Assembly: GCA_037447655.1 (NCBI GenBank)
Contig: JBBHKE010002836.1
Span: 62,001-126,000 of the forward strand
DNA from: Zygnema cylindricum
Taxonomy: Eukaryota; Streptophyta; Zygnematophyceae; Zygnematales; Zygnemataceae
Length of the DNA stretch: 64,000 nucleotides
Reading direction: 5' to 3'
Numbering within the stretch: the first letter of the stretch is position 1; every line of letters begins with the position of its first letter. The notes under the pieces were generated by a model, which had not been told where the DNA came from, searched no databases, and saw only the letters and a list, made by a program, of their open reading frames with translations. The position numbers and the translations under genes were made by a program. Below are positions 43,751-55,396 of the stretch, piece after piece.

Positions 43751-44039
43751 TTAAGGGTGAACTTCCATTAGAAGAAAAGTGGGGTTGTTTAATGGATGCG
43801 GTACGATTTTGTACAGATTCGTACCATTTTTTTTTTGTCGGGCGAAACATGTTTACTGGATGGCTCCAATACTAATAAGAGTAAGTATCGACCGTTGGAT
43901 GTTTCACTTTTTTTAGATTTGCGAAGCAATCACTCAAATCGTCTAGTGTGAAGAGACTCTCCTCGGCGAGGAGAGTTTCTTCACACGGGTCGCGTTACCA
44001 TTGGTACACTTGAAAAGTAAAAAAAAAAGCCGCCACTAA

Positions 44040-46262
44040 GGGTGCGTCTCCATGTGCCTAAGTAAGGGTTTTTTTTCTGTCGTTTTCCTGTAAAACTTAG
44101 AGCCGTACCGCGTAAGTTTCAACCGTACAAAAAAATAGAGAAAATGAGACGTACATTTTGCGTCATTGTTGAACTTAAGATGTACTACATGTTGTCGTTT
44201 TGTGTTCTTCGACCCACGGCCACGCCAAAAAACGTCATCTTCAAACTTTTATTTAAAACTCAGGGAAGATGTGTTTTAAAACAAAGAATTTCCGTAAAAC
44301 AAATAGAAACACGTAGTCGCACGTGTAAATTTTTTTCAAGAAATTTCAAAAGAATTCAAGCGACGACGAAAAGTGCACGATCCGCTATGTTTTGTCCGTT
44401 TGCGTTCTGGTAGGACAAAGCAAAGTACACAATTTGTTTGGTTTTATCCGTTTGCGCCTGTTACAAATTTTATTTCGCCAGGGGTCTCAAGCATAGTTCA
44501 AAAGTAGGTGACCGTACGCCCATACAATATGGCTATTGTACGCAAAACATACAATATGCCCTTAAGACCCATATTGTATTGGCCGCAAAATGAAATAAAA
44601 TAGGAACAGGGTTGAGTTGCACATCGATCGATAGAGAATTAAACAACATGTCTAAATTTTGAAAAAAGATCGGACAAAAAAAAATATTTTCTGTGAGTTT
44701 TGAGGGACTTTTTATTTAAACCGTCAGATTTGGACGATCGGACGGTCGCTGATCAAAGTAGGCGATTTAAAAAGATCACATGAAAAGCCCATAACACAAC
44801 TTATGAAAGGACAATCTGTCATATTAGCGTCTGCAATTTTGAGGGCCACACTAAATAAAGCCACAAATTGACCAACTAGGCAGTATGGGACGATAAAAAA
44901 AAAAATACCACACAGCCAAAAAAAATTACCAAAACCTACGGACCAACCCCGTTCGTGGCTGCAAACCAACTTTCCGAAAAAGATATGAACTGTCCGTAAA
45001 AAAAATGTCAGTTGCAAGAATGCTTACACTAATATAAGTAACCGTACAAAATCTGACAAATCGTACAAAAATCGAACGTTCACACGGTCAAAACGCGGCT
45101 GTCAGACGAATATGTGTGAACGGGATTTTTTACGACATGGTTTTTTTTCCTTTTTAGAACGCACATTCTCATGCGTCCGCGGCTACTAAAACTAATTTAT
45201 TGTACTTTTTAACTTAAAAAGGTACATTTATGTACTGTCTGACACTGACCGTACACCACTCTATTTAAGAGACAACGTACTTTCATTTTTTACGGTACTT
45301 GGAAATAGCCCTAATAAAAGTAATGAAAAATATAGAATAAACTACTCTATTTGCGAATTTAAAAAAAACCGGAAAGGAATTAGTCGACACTTCGCTAATA
45401 GCGATTGGCGGTGTAGTGAACTTGAGAACCGCATATAGGCGGTGCAATGAACTAGAGAACCGCATATAGTGTTTCCTTACATTTTATGCAATGTTGGGAT
45501 GTTGCCTTAACTGTATTCCTTTCTTTGGCAGTTTTTAGTTTGTGGCCGGTTTGCTGGATCTGTAATCTTTTTTTTTTTTTTTTTTTTTATGCAAGTGGTT
45601 CATTCACGGTAGAAATTTTGTTTGGTTGCCCGTCCGCGTTTTTTTTTTTCCTTGTTTTTTTTCCCACGGAATGTCATCCTACACCGTGTCAGTTCTCTAA
45701 AAAAATTCGTCAGGCGGCGAGCGCTGTACTTTGATCTTACGTCAGATTCGGACGTTCGTACATGAGTGTGCACGACGCACACACATACAGTATGCCTACG
45801 TTGCGCGAGTTTTGTGCAAAGTTTTGTGCGCCTACCAAAGGCCTACCATAAAAAAACCTACTTTTGAACTATGGTTTGAAGATCCGATGCCATTTCACGT
45901 CGAGCGGACAAGAGACGCAAAGGCAAATTGCATCTTCTTCAACCGTGAAACGGCACAGGCTGGATGGCGATACGTCTACAATGTCACGAAAGTTGAAGAA
46001 ACAGCACAAACTGGATGGCGGTACGTCTACAATGTCATGAAAAGTCATGCGACGTCACAAACAGTTACAAAGAATAACGTGCGTCATCACAGATTGTACA
46101 CTGTTGACAGCCGTCACGGGCATTGTCGACGTATACAATCGTCACGCCCTTAAGTGACAACTTCGTTTGGTACACATAGGGACACCCAAAATCCGGGTTC
46201 GTCGAATCTGCGCTAAAAAGCAAAGTAAATTCTCTAAGTTTCAAGTACATGGAGACGCTCCC
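44040..46262. mobile_element. PIF/Harbinger-like element H3, copy C (2.2 kb)
   Basis: Inverted ends GGGTGCGTCTCCATGT and ACATGGAGACGCTCCC with a perfect TAA duplication (44037-44039 and 46263-46265). The interior includes paired ACGTCTACAATGTCA(C/T)GA(A)AG blocks at about 45970 and 46025, also seen in the H3 copies at 10858 and 13905. No transposase is found in 2.2 kb. Confidence 0.85.
44492..45873. mobile_element. hAT-type MITE (CATAGTTCAAAAGTAGG family), copy D, interrupted
   Basis: Left part 44492-44804 and right part about 45833-45873 are the two ends of the long subfamily seen at 53475. Flanks GTCTCAAG and GTTTGAAG match at 6 of 8 positions. Roughly 1 kb of foreign DNA sits between, including a TA-type right end (CTAATAGCGATTGGCGGTG, to 45413) without a visible left partner. 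Confidence 0.7.
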
Positions 46263-46797
46263 TAACAGGCGATGTGAAAAGAACACGTCGTACACGCCAT
46301 GTGCCTTATGCCATTGTGAATGTGGTCAATCGAAATATCCTCGCAGGCTCCTTCTAACATCCGCTGACCTTCAAAGTTTGCGGCGCCTTTTCGCCATTCC
46401 GTTTCGAAATTTTGATTTCCAATTTCAAAATAAAAATTTGGTCACAAAATTTTCGTACGAATCGTTAACTACTGTACCTCCGCTCGTACAAATATTGCCT
46501 ACAGATTTTCAGTTTGAAGAATATTTTTAGATTTTAAGAATCTGAAAACTATCCTACGTGGCGCCAATCATAATTGAGAAACGAAGTTTCCTCCGCTCGT
46601 TACAAATATTTTGTACAGATCTTGAGTTTGAAGAATATTTTTAGATTTTAAGAATTTGAAAACTAACCTACGTGGCCCCAATCATAATTGAGAAATGATG
46701 TTTACTGGCACGACATAATGGAACGCCGTGCCAGTAAACACTATAAATAAACGTCTACGCATGTTTACAGGGACCGCCTAATGGAGAAGAGGCCTAA

Positions 46798-47557
46798 GGG
46801 TAACCTTCCATCAGGCAAAAAGTGGGTTTGTTTATTGGAGAAAGTACCTTGCCGTACTAAGCCGTACGGTTTTTTTTTTTTTTTAACAAAAGATATTTAC
46901 TAAAAAGTCGTTGAGATTCTCCAGAATTCTTGGCGAAAGTTACCACCGTCCGATTTTCAATTTTCGACGCAAACGTCCCTTGTTTCCAGTACCTGGCTAG
47001 TCTCCTCCGACTGTCCTCAGGAGGACACTTAGCGCTTACTGGACACGTCTATTGGTCCACTTGTAATGTCAGCGTCGATCCACGACGGACGTGAAGTTAT
47101 AAAGTTACATGTGGCAAATGGCTTGTACCTTCTGACATCAAAGCCACCTTGTTCGACGACAAAAAAAACTTGGTTGTAGGACATCACGCCACCTTCATAA
47201 ATGTGCGATACAGCGATAATACATTCACATACAAATTTTACATTCTTGGACATTTGTACAAACTTTAATTTTGCAACGGTTTTCGTGGCCGTTGGTACGA
47301 CAACAATCCTAAGAACGTTCAACGTTCAGATTGTACATTAGCGTGACGCTACTAGATATTTTAATCGGCGCCGCGCGTACACATGCAGCTACGATTTTGT
47401 CCTTTTGGAAATGATAATGCTCAACAGGATCCTACGTGGTACCAATCGCAATCTAACACCTCATTCATTGGCACGGCCTGATGGAAGGGTGTTACAAATA
47501 TTACTGCCAGTAAACGTGTTCGTACGATTACTGGGAACGCCTGATGGAAGGTTACCC
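46798..47557. mobile_element. PIF/Harbinger-like MITE H1, copy C (inverted)
   Basis: 760 bp with ends GGGTAACCTTCCATCAGGC and CGCCTGATGGAAGGTTACCC, flanked by TAA on both sides (46795-46797 and 47558-47560). It is the reverse complement of 18760-19578 in its interior. It shares the left TAA with the H2 element ending at 46794. Confidence 0.9.
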
Positions 47558-48183
47558 TAATCCATTATAAATGATGTAGTCCGAGCAAGCCGTAAATTAT
47601 TTTTAGTGGTTGGTTAGGTTTGTTAGTTATTTAGGTTCGGTTAAGTAACTCTCGTTGTGTGCACATGGCTGAAACCGTTATATTCTGGTTGACGGCCGTT
47701 CAACAAGTAAGCGGCCAAAACTGGACTCTATAAATCGCACGGAATAATAAACGGTAAGTCGTTCGTACGTATATCAAGGGCGGACCAAAAAAAACAAAAA
47801 GTGAGAGAGAAGCAGCGAAAACTTGTACGAAAAACGTGTAGTGTGCGGATATTTACCTGGATTTTTGAATAACCGTACAGTCTTGATACTTGTCCACAGT
47901 CCGTAGTGTATTTTGCAATTCTCACGTGTGAACAGATAGCGTTTCCGTGCGCCGCATATTGGGGCTGTCACGAGCTAGACACGTGGCATGCTATGCTATC
48001 CCTCGTGACCGCGCAAGAATATCTACCCTGTGCACTTTTTAAACACAAAAGACACAAAAGATATTACAAAACGACAATTTTTTATCCATTGTAAAAAATA
48101 ACTTAGCTGCATGGAAACGCTCTTGCGATCGTAGAGGAATCAGAGAAATGGAGAGAACCAATGATGGAAGTCTATGAGCACTA
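47558..48183. other. Intergenic, nothing recognised
   Basis: Mixed-composition DNA between the Harbinger nest and the TA-flanked elements. No exon, RNA gene or repeat family could be assigned. Confidence 0.4.
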
Positions 48184-48399
48184 CACCGTGTATCGCTATT
48201 ATTGTTAACAATATTTTCCCACTTACAACATCTTTTCTCCGTACACGCTTGTCCGATTTTCAATTTGAGACCGCCAATCGGAAGCTAAGAATCTTACCTT
48301 TCAATCGCAACCATCGGATCCACAACCCGACAAGCGTATACGGAGAAAAGATGTTTAAAGTGGCAAAAAAAACATTAACCCTAATAGCGATTCACGGTG
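48184..48399. mobile_element. Small TA-flanked MITE
   Basis: 216 bp with ends CACCGTGTATCGCTATTATT and CCTAATAGCGATTCACGGTG and TA on both sides. The interior contains TTTTCTCCGTACACG and its inverted partner (GTATACGGAGAAAA), so most of it can fold as one hairpin. A related, left-truncated copy lies at about 30093-30282. Confidence 0.8.
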
Positions 48400-49269
48400 T
48401 ACACCGCCAATCGCTATTAGCGTTGTGTACACTAATTCCGTCCCGCCCTTTTTTTTTTTTATTCTCCATTAGCGTAGTTCATTCTAATTTTTTCTGTACT
48501 CTATTTAGGGTTATTTTTTTAGTACCGTACAAAGCGGAAGTACGTCATCCTTTAATTAGTGTGGTGTACGGAAAGTATCAGACCGTACAAAATAGTACAT
48601 TTTTAAGTAAAAAAGTACAATTCATTATGTTTAATAGCAGCGGACGCATGAGAATGTGCGGTCTTAAAAGGGGTTCAATCCGGGTCGTAACAAATTACGT
48701 TCGCACATATTCGTCCAACAAACGCCTGGTCGACCGTGTGAACGTCAAACACATTCGCATGTGGAAAGTCATTTTAACTCAGTAAATGAATGTAACTGAA
48801 TCAAATGTCACGCCAACGTATAACTGTAAACTTTAATATATACGGTTTCAACTCCAACTAAGTTCCTTGTAAGCAGGTAGAGTGACTATTAATGCTATTT
48901 TATGGTTTTGGTTAATTTGGCGTAAAAGTTTATGCTATTAAGGTGATAATGGTCCCATTTAGTATAAAAGTCTATTGTAAAATGGTATCGAACACAAATT
49001 AGAGTAAATGTTAATGTTAATATGGGTTGATGTGCCAAAAAAATTGCAAATTAGAGTAATTAATTGATTTAAATAGAATAAAATAACAACATTTGGCGTT
49101 GGTGATATTTGGGGCGAGGAAACGCCAAATGCGGACAATCCCCAAAAAATAAGATCCGTTCTTGACGAGTCACAACCAACTGTTTTTTGTACCTGTGGGA
49201 TCTCACGTTTACGCCGTCATTTTAAAAAAATATCAATCGTTTCATCAAGAAGCAGGCGAAAGCTCCGCC

Positions 49270-51775
49270 TGCTCCACTTTTCATCCATGGATTCCATTTC
49301 ATGGACGCCATCACTCCCTTTGTACTTCCCTCTTCTCACGCCATCCATGTCTCTCATCCTCCCCGTCGCCTTCCCAATCTGTCTCTACCTATCACTTTCT
49401 CCCTCTCTTTTTCTCTCTCACAATCTTCCTCCTCATCTCATTCTTACCTCTCACTAAACCCTCTCTCCTCCCTATCGACCTGCCTTTTCTGCTTCCACCC
49501 ACCCTGTCTCCTCCATTTCTCCCTAAACCTATGGTGAAAAACGCTCCCTCTCTCAGTTTGCGTGTCCCTCTCCCTCGCCATATTCCTCGCCTCCCCATAT
49601 CCCCCTAGGTTTGCCCCCCTTCCCCCCTCCCCCCCTTCTCTCTCCCTACCTCTGCCGCTCTCTCTCCTTTCCCCCTCTTCCCCTCTCTCCCTCTCAATCT
49701 GTCTCACCCTATTCGTTAATCCCTCTGTCTCTCTCTATATTTGTTTCCTTTTTTTTTCTTTCCCTCATTCTCACCACTCAAGAAGCCTATGCCGCCCCCT
49801 TTCGATCTGCCTCCCTCTTTTACTTTTAATCTCCCTTCCCCTCCCCCCCTCCCCTTCTCTCTCCCTACCTCTGCCCCTCTCCCTCTCAATCTGCCTCTCC
49901 CGAACCCTTAATCCCTCTATCTCCCTCACTTTTTCTCCCTCTCAATTTACCTCTTCCTCTCATTCTCGCCTCTCGCATTTCCTCTCCTTCTCACTCTCAG
50001 TCTGCCTCTCTTTGTTCCATCAATTCTCCCTACCCCTCTTCCCCCTAATTCCCCTCTCAAATTATCCCCCTCTACATTTCCCTCACTTCCCCAATTCCCC
50101 TTAGGTTACCCCCCCCTTCTCTCTCCTAACCTCTGCCGCTCTCCCTCCCTCCCTTTCCTTTTCCCCTCTCCCCTCTCCCTCTCCCTCTCCCTCTCAATCT
50201 TCCGCTCCCTCTATTTCTTCCTCTCAATCCTGTCCCATTCCCCCTATTTCCCAGTTTGCCTCTCCCGCTCCACCTCCGTTTCCCTCTCCCTCTCCCTCTA
50301 CTTCTCCTTCGTGTAGTTTCAATTTATAGAGGAAAATTGAATCCCTAAGAAGGCGAAAAAAACGTTTTTCACCGTTACATACAGGTAGTAAGTTTTTCTC
50401 CGTTTATTTTTCTAACTTTCTTAGCATCTATCTCTATCCCTTTCTATCCCTCTCCCAAACATCATTTTTCTCTTTTTCTTTTTACTTTTGTCTCTCCCCC
50501 TCTTCCTTCTATTTCTCTCTCAACCTCTCCTTCAGTTTTTGTTCCACATCCCTCTTTACTTTTCTCCTTTTCTCTATCCTATTTTCTCTTTCTCAATTTC
50601 TAACCCTTTTTTCCCCTCATTATGTTGAAAAGTTGTTATATTCTCTCTCCCTCTCCCCCTCTCTCTCCCTCTCCCTTTCTCTCCCTCTCCCCCTCCCCCT
50701 CCCTCTTCCCCTCTCCCTCCCTCTCCCTCTCCCTCTCCCCCCCCCTCTCCCTCTTCCTCCTAATCTGCCTTTCCCCGTCCTTATCCCTCTCCCTCTCCTC
50801 TCTATCTGCCTCTCTCTCCCCTCTCCCTCTCCCTCTCAATCTTCCTCTTTCTTCCTCTCAACCCTCCTTTCCTATTCCCTCTCTCTCCCGGTTTGCCTCT
50901 CCCTTTCCCTCTCCCTCTCCCTCTCCCTCTCCCTTTTATACTCCCTCTCAATTTGCCTCTCCACATCTTTCTCCCTCTCCCTCTTCCTTTCAATCTGCCT
51001 CTCTCTTTACCTCTCCTTCTTTCTCAATCTACCTTTCCCTCTCCCTTTAAATCTCCCTCTCCGTCTTCCTCTTCCTCAAAATTTACCTCTCCCTCTCCCT
51101 CTCAGTTTACCTATTCTTCTTGATCTTTGTCTTCTTCTTGATCTGCCACCCTTCTCCGTCTCCCTCGTCCTCTCCCTCTCCTTTTTCCTCTCCCTCTCAG
51201 TTTACCTCTCCCTCTCCATCACCTTCTCCCTCTCAATCCGCCACTCCTCTCCATCTCCTTCTTCCTCTCCCTCTCAATTGACCTCTCCCTCTCCATCTCC
51301 GTCTCCATCTGCATCTGCCACCCTCTCTCTGTCTCCGTCTCCCTCTTCCTCTGCCTTACAATTTGGCTCTCCTTCTTCCTTTTCCTCACCCTCTCAGTTT
51401 ACCTCTTCCCCTCCATCTCCGTCTCCTTCTCAATTTGCCACCCCTCCCCGTCTCCATGTCAATCTTCCACGCCCTCCCTGTCTCCCTCTCAATTTGCGAC
51501 CCCTCTTCGTCTCCATCTCACTCTCCCTTTTCCTCTCCCTCTCTCTTTTTCTCAAATCCTCCCGCCTTTTTTGTCCTTTATTAGGCTGCCAATCTGTTTT
51601 TTTTTTCCAATCCCTCTCTCTCTTTCTTTCCCTTTTTCTTTCCCTATCCCTCTCGCTATCTTTCGCTATCTCTCTCCCCCTCTCTTTCCCTTTTACTTCA
51701 CCCATTCCCTCTCCCTCTCTCTCTCTACTCTGCTTCTCACTTATTTTTGACCTTTTTTTTTCTCTTTGCTGAACT
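49270..51775 (+). repeat. Polypyrimidine block, mostly (CCCTCT)n
   Basis: About 2.5 kb of C/T-rich DNA dominated by CTCCCTCTCCCT, with scattered CAATCTGCCTCTC spacers recurring at about 25-60-bp intervals, so it is more structured than a plain microsatellite. Only about 50330-50640 is less biased. The long open frames (up to 379 codons of Leu/Ser/Pro) are artefacts of composition. Confidence 0.9.
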
Positions 51776-51794
51776 TTTATCACTTTTGTTAGGG

Positions 51795-51795
51795 C

Positions 51796-51841
<46 letters not shown>

Positions 51842-52350
51842 GGAGAGGGTGGGGAGTGGGAGAGAGGGGACCGATTTAGAGGGGCAAATTTAGGGGGACA
51901 GAGAGGGGAAGAGAGGGCATATTTAGAGGAGAGTGAGAGGGAGGGAGGATATGACAGATTTTTGGGAGAGAAAGAGGGATAATGCAGATTTTTAGGAGAG
52001 GGAGAGGGAGAGGGCAGATTTTTGGGAGAAGGAGAGGGAAAGGGAGAGGGATAGGGTATACTTAAGGGAGAGAGATAGAGAGCGGGATAAGGCAGATTGA
52101 AGTTGGAGGAATAGAGAGAGAAGAGGGCGAATTTAGGGGAGAGGGAGGGATAGGGATAGGGTAGATTATTGGGAGAGGGGGAGGCTGGATTGAGGGGAGA
52201 TAGATAGTGAGGGGGAGAGGGTAAGTTTAAGTGAAAGGGAGAGGGAGAGATATAATGAGAGGGAGAGTGAGAGATGTACTTGGAGTAAAGGGAGAAGGAT
52301 AGGGGTAGGGAGAGGCAAAGAAGAGAGAAAAGAGAGGGAAAAAGTGAGAG
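51795..52350 (+). repeat. Polypurine block, (GAGAGG)n with GCAGATT spacers
   Basis: About 550 bp of GAGAGGGAG repeats interrupted by GGGCAGATTTTTGGGAGA-type spacers. The spacers are the reverse complement of the CAATCTGCC spacers of the adjacent pyrimidine block, so this looks like an inverted piece of the same array. Confidence 0.85.
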
Positions 52351-53474
52351 AAAAGGAGAACGTTATTTTTTTTTCGTTTTTTTATGTTTAATGGCATTCA
52401 TTTTCTCGTACCTTATTGTTGTGGAAGTTTAGTCTCCACAATGATGATTTCCCTCTCCTTGAAGTTCGTCCTTTTCTGAAGGTAATAACTCAACATTAAT
52501 GACGAAACCCTAAAAACAAAATAGGTAATAAAAACCCTAAAAATGAAAAAAGAGGAGAAAGAGAAGAAAATTCCAGATGCTTCTTGTCCAAAAAATGGCG
52601 AGATTCAAGATGTGATCCCACGAAAAGGATTAAAGTTGTGGCTGTGATACGTCGTTTTAGAACCATAATGTTTGCGTGGATGTAAAATTGACCACGTGTA
52701 ATTTTAAGCGACCAATCAAAATAAGCTTGAGACGAGGTGGTTGTTGTGATTGTACATTTAGGACTAATTTAGAATAAGAGTTTACTCTAATGAGTCATTA
52801 CATTAACGCTAATACCGGTCACAAGTTGGGAAGACACACGGAAGTGCATCCATTTTAGAATTAACACACATATTAGCATGAATTTACTATAGTAAAACAA
52901 AACGTCGCGACATTATTAGAGTAAAGATCCCTTATTAACGTAGATTATCGCGGTAAAACGGACAAGTGCAAAACCGTTGACACAACAAGCGTTGCTTAAA
53001 CGTTAAATCTGTACAAATTACACTTCGTAAAACTGTATCAAATTTGTATAATTAACGGCGAATAGCTGACGCTTAACCGCGGTGAAATATTCTGACATGT
53101 ACACTGGAATGATTTACATTGTTACGTGACGGCGTACGATTTGAATTAAATTGTACAGGTACCTTTATTACTGTAAGCATGTTTGCGACCGACATTTCTT
53201 TTTGTCAAAGACCCAAATTAGCGTTAGTAATCAATTAGAGTGTATGTTTTTTTCCGAAAATCTGAAATTCTCAAATAGCGTAAACCATTGTAATTGGTTG
53301 TATACGCTAATGAAACCTATACGCTAATAGCGATTGGCGGTGTACTGTACTTTGATGTAACTACACCCTGAGTGTACTGTATTCCATGGTCACAGACAAA
53401 AAGACAAGAAATCTGCCACTGAAAATTGGTCAAAACGTTTTTCCCCGGCTTGGAAAATTGGAAAAGGTACAGAC

Positions 53475-53931
53475 CATAGTTAAAAAGTAGGCGTTTTTTG
53501 GTAGGCCTTTTGTAGGCCGCCTTTAGCGTAAGTTGTGTTACGGGCTTTCCATGTGATCTTCTTAGATCGCTACTTTCATCATCGACCGTCCGATCGTCCG
53601 AATCTGAAGATAGTCCTATCGTAAGTTGTGTTATGGGCTTTTCATGTGATCTTCTTAGATCGTTACTTTCATCAACGACCGTCAGATCGTCCAAATCTGA
53701 CGGTTTAAGTAAAAAGTCGCTCAAAACTCACAGAATAAGATTTTTTTGTCCGATTTTTTTTTCAAATTTAGACATGACGTTTAATTCTCTATCGATCCAT
53801 GTGTAACTCAACCCTGTTATTATTTTATTTCATTTTGCGGCCAATACAATATGGGTCTTAAGGCCATATTGTATGTTTTGCATACAATAGGCATATTGTA
53901 TGGGCGTACGGTCACCTACTTTTGAAATATG
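53475..53931. mobile_element. hAT-type MITE (CATAGTTCAAAAGTAGG family), copy E
   Basis: 457 bp with ends CATAGTTAAAAAGTAGG and CCTACTTTTGAAATATG. It has a perfect 8-bp duplication GTACAGAC (53467-53474 and 53932-53939). It contains a tandem repeat of GTAAGTTGTGTTA(C/T)GGGCTTT at about 53527 and 53622. It lies 295 bp upstream of the methyltransferase start codon. Confidence 0.93.
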
Positions 53932-54225
53932 GTACAGACTAGGTTTCTACTGCAGTTCGAATCAAAGTCGTCTCGGACGCCGTGCTTTGTCGTACGTGTT
54001 TGTCCTCCACCGGATAAACCCATACACGCTCTGCCGATGCGATTTTCGTAACCAACGCATACAAAAAAAAACGATTACGAATCGTCACGTACGGTAAAAT
54101 ACCGTAACGTACTGTACAGTACAGTACTGCAGCGCACCTTCGCCCTCTATCCTCGATATCTCGTCCGTCGATTCCCGCCACTCCCCCGCATCTTCCGGGC
54201 CGTCCGTCCGCTGCCCCGCCGCCCG

Positions 54226-55349
54226 ATGGCGCCTCGCGGGAAGAAGAAGGGCGCGCGGCCGACCTCGCCGCCGCCCTCCGCCGCCAAGTACCTCCGGACG
54301 CCCGACGAGGCGGAAAGCGCGGGGAACCGCCACGCCTTCTACCAGCGGGCCGTACAGGTAGGATGACGTCAGCGACACGAGCGATGACGTCGGTATCAGG
54401 GATGATGACGTCAGCAAACGGGGTGCTGACGTCGGCGCGGAAAGTTCGAAGACGGAAGTTGTCGGGGATGTTATTATTTTTTTTTGCTGTTGTAGTTGCT
54501 TGTTTTGATGGAGGATGAAGGTCGTGGTTGTAAGGAGGGGAGAGAGAGAGAGGGAGAGGGAGAGGGAGAGAGTGAGAGAGAGGGAGGGGTAGAGAGGGAG
54601 AGGGAGAGGGAGAGAGTGAGAGAGAGGGAAAGGATAAGGTGGTTTTTTAGGGTTGTAGATTCCGCAGAGTGCATTGTTTAGAAGTTACACAAACGCATAT
54701 GCGCATGAATCACTGTTCAAATGGTTGGGAAACAACAATGCCATCAAATGGTAACTGTTTGTATTTCAAATTGACTTTGGAGGAAAATAGTATCTCCTCC
54801 CTCCCCCCTTTCGCCTTCCCATCCCCGTTTCCCACCTCTACTCCTCCCTACCCTCCCACCCACCCTCCCTCCCTCCCTTCCTCTCTTCCCCTCCCACAGA
54901 CTCTGAACCCTGAACCTCACACTTGGTAACCCTAAATCAATATTAACCACACTATTTCTACAATGTATGTTTCACTTTTATTTAAATCCTTCTCACTCCC
55001 CTACACAACCCCATCCAACCCTGAACCCCTTCTGTACCTTCCTATCCCTCAATCCTAATTCTCTGAACCCTGAACCTTCGTTTTCAGAAATCCGAACTTT
55101 TTAACGCTGTAAATCCGTCAACCTGAAGCATCCTCCTCTGTCTCCCCCCCCCCCCCCCCTCCCCATCCCTCCTCCCCTTCCCTCTCCCTTCTCCGGCCCC
55201 GTTGTGCCTCAGCGTCCCAAAGGTGACATCAGCTATCTTGTCAAGTTCTTCCTCACCTATGTCGGAGGACGTGTGCCCCTCCACTTGCGAGAGGACTTCT
55301 GTGGGACCGCCCTCCTGTGGTCAGCCTCTCTCTTTCTCGCTCCCTCCCT

Positions 55350-55396
<47 letters not shown>

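Larger units (their letters stand above)
43755..46794. mobile_element. PIF/Harbinger-like MITE H2, copy D, with nested insertions
   Basis: Begins GGGTGAACTTCCATTAGAAG and ends CCGCCTAATGGAGAAGAGGCC, with TAA on both sides (43752-43754 and 46795-46797). The 3,040-bp span includes the nested H3 element at 44040-46262, which in turn contains a hAT-type MITE. It is therefore a three-level nest. A further palindrome-like ACTCTCCTCGGCGAGGAGAGT lies at about 43950. Confidence 0.75.
48402..53342. mobile_element. Large (4.9-kb) TA-flanked inverted-repeat unit with CT/GA-rich core
   Basis: The left end CACCGCCAATCGCTATTAGC and the right end GCTAATAGCGATTGGCGGTG are perfect 20-bp inverted repeats. TA lies outside both (48400-48401 and 53343-53344). 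The unit is much larger than its relatives at 30505, 36077 and 48184. Its interior has about 1 kb of unique AT-rich DNA on each side of a 3-kb simple-sequence core (49270-52350). No transposase frame is found, so mobilisation as one unit is inferred from the ends only. Two independent insertions with inverted ends could imitate it. Confidence 0.55.

Noticed and set aside
50633-51772. 379-codon open frame of Leu/Ser/Pro
   Set aside because: Produced by stop-free CT-repeat composition; all three + frames are open and there is no domain or splice context.
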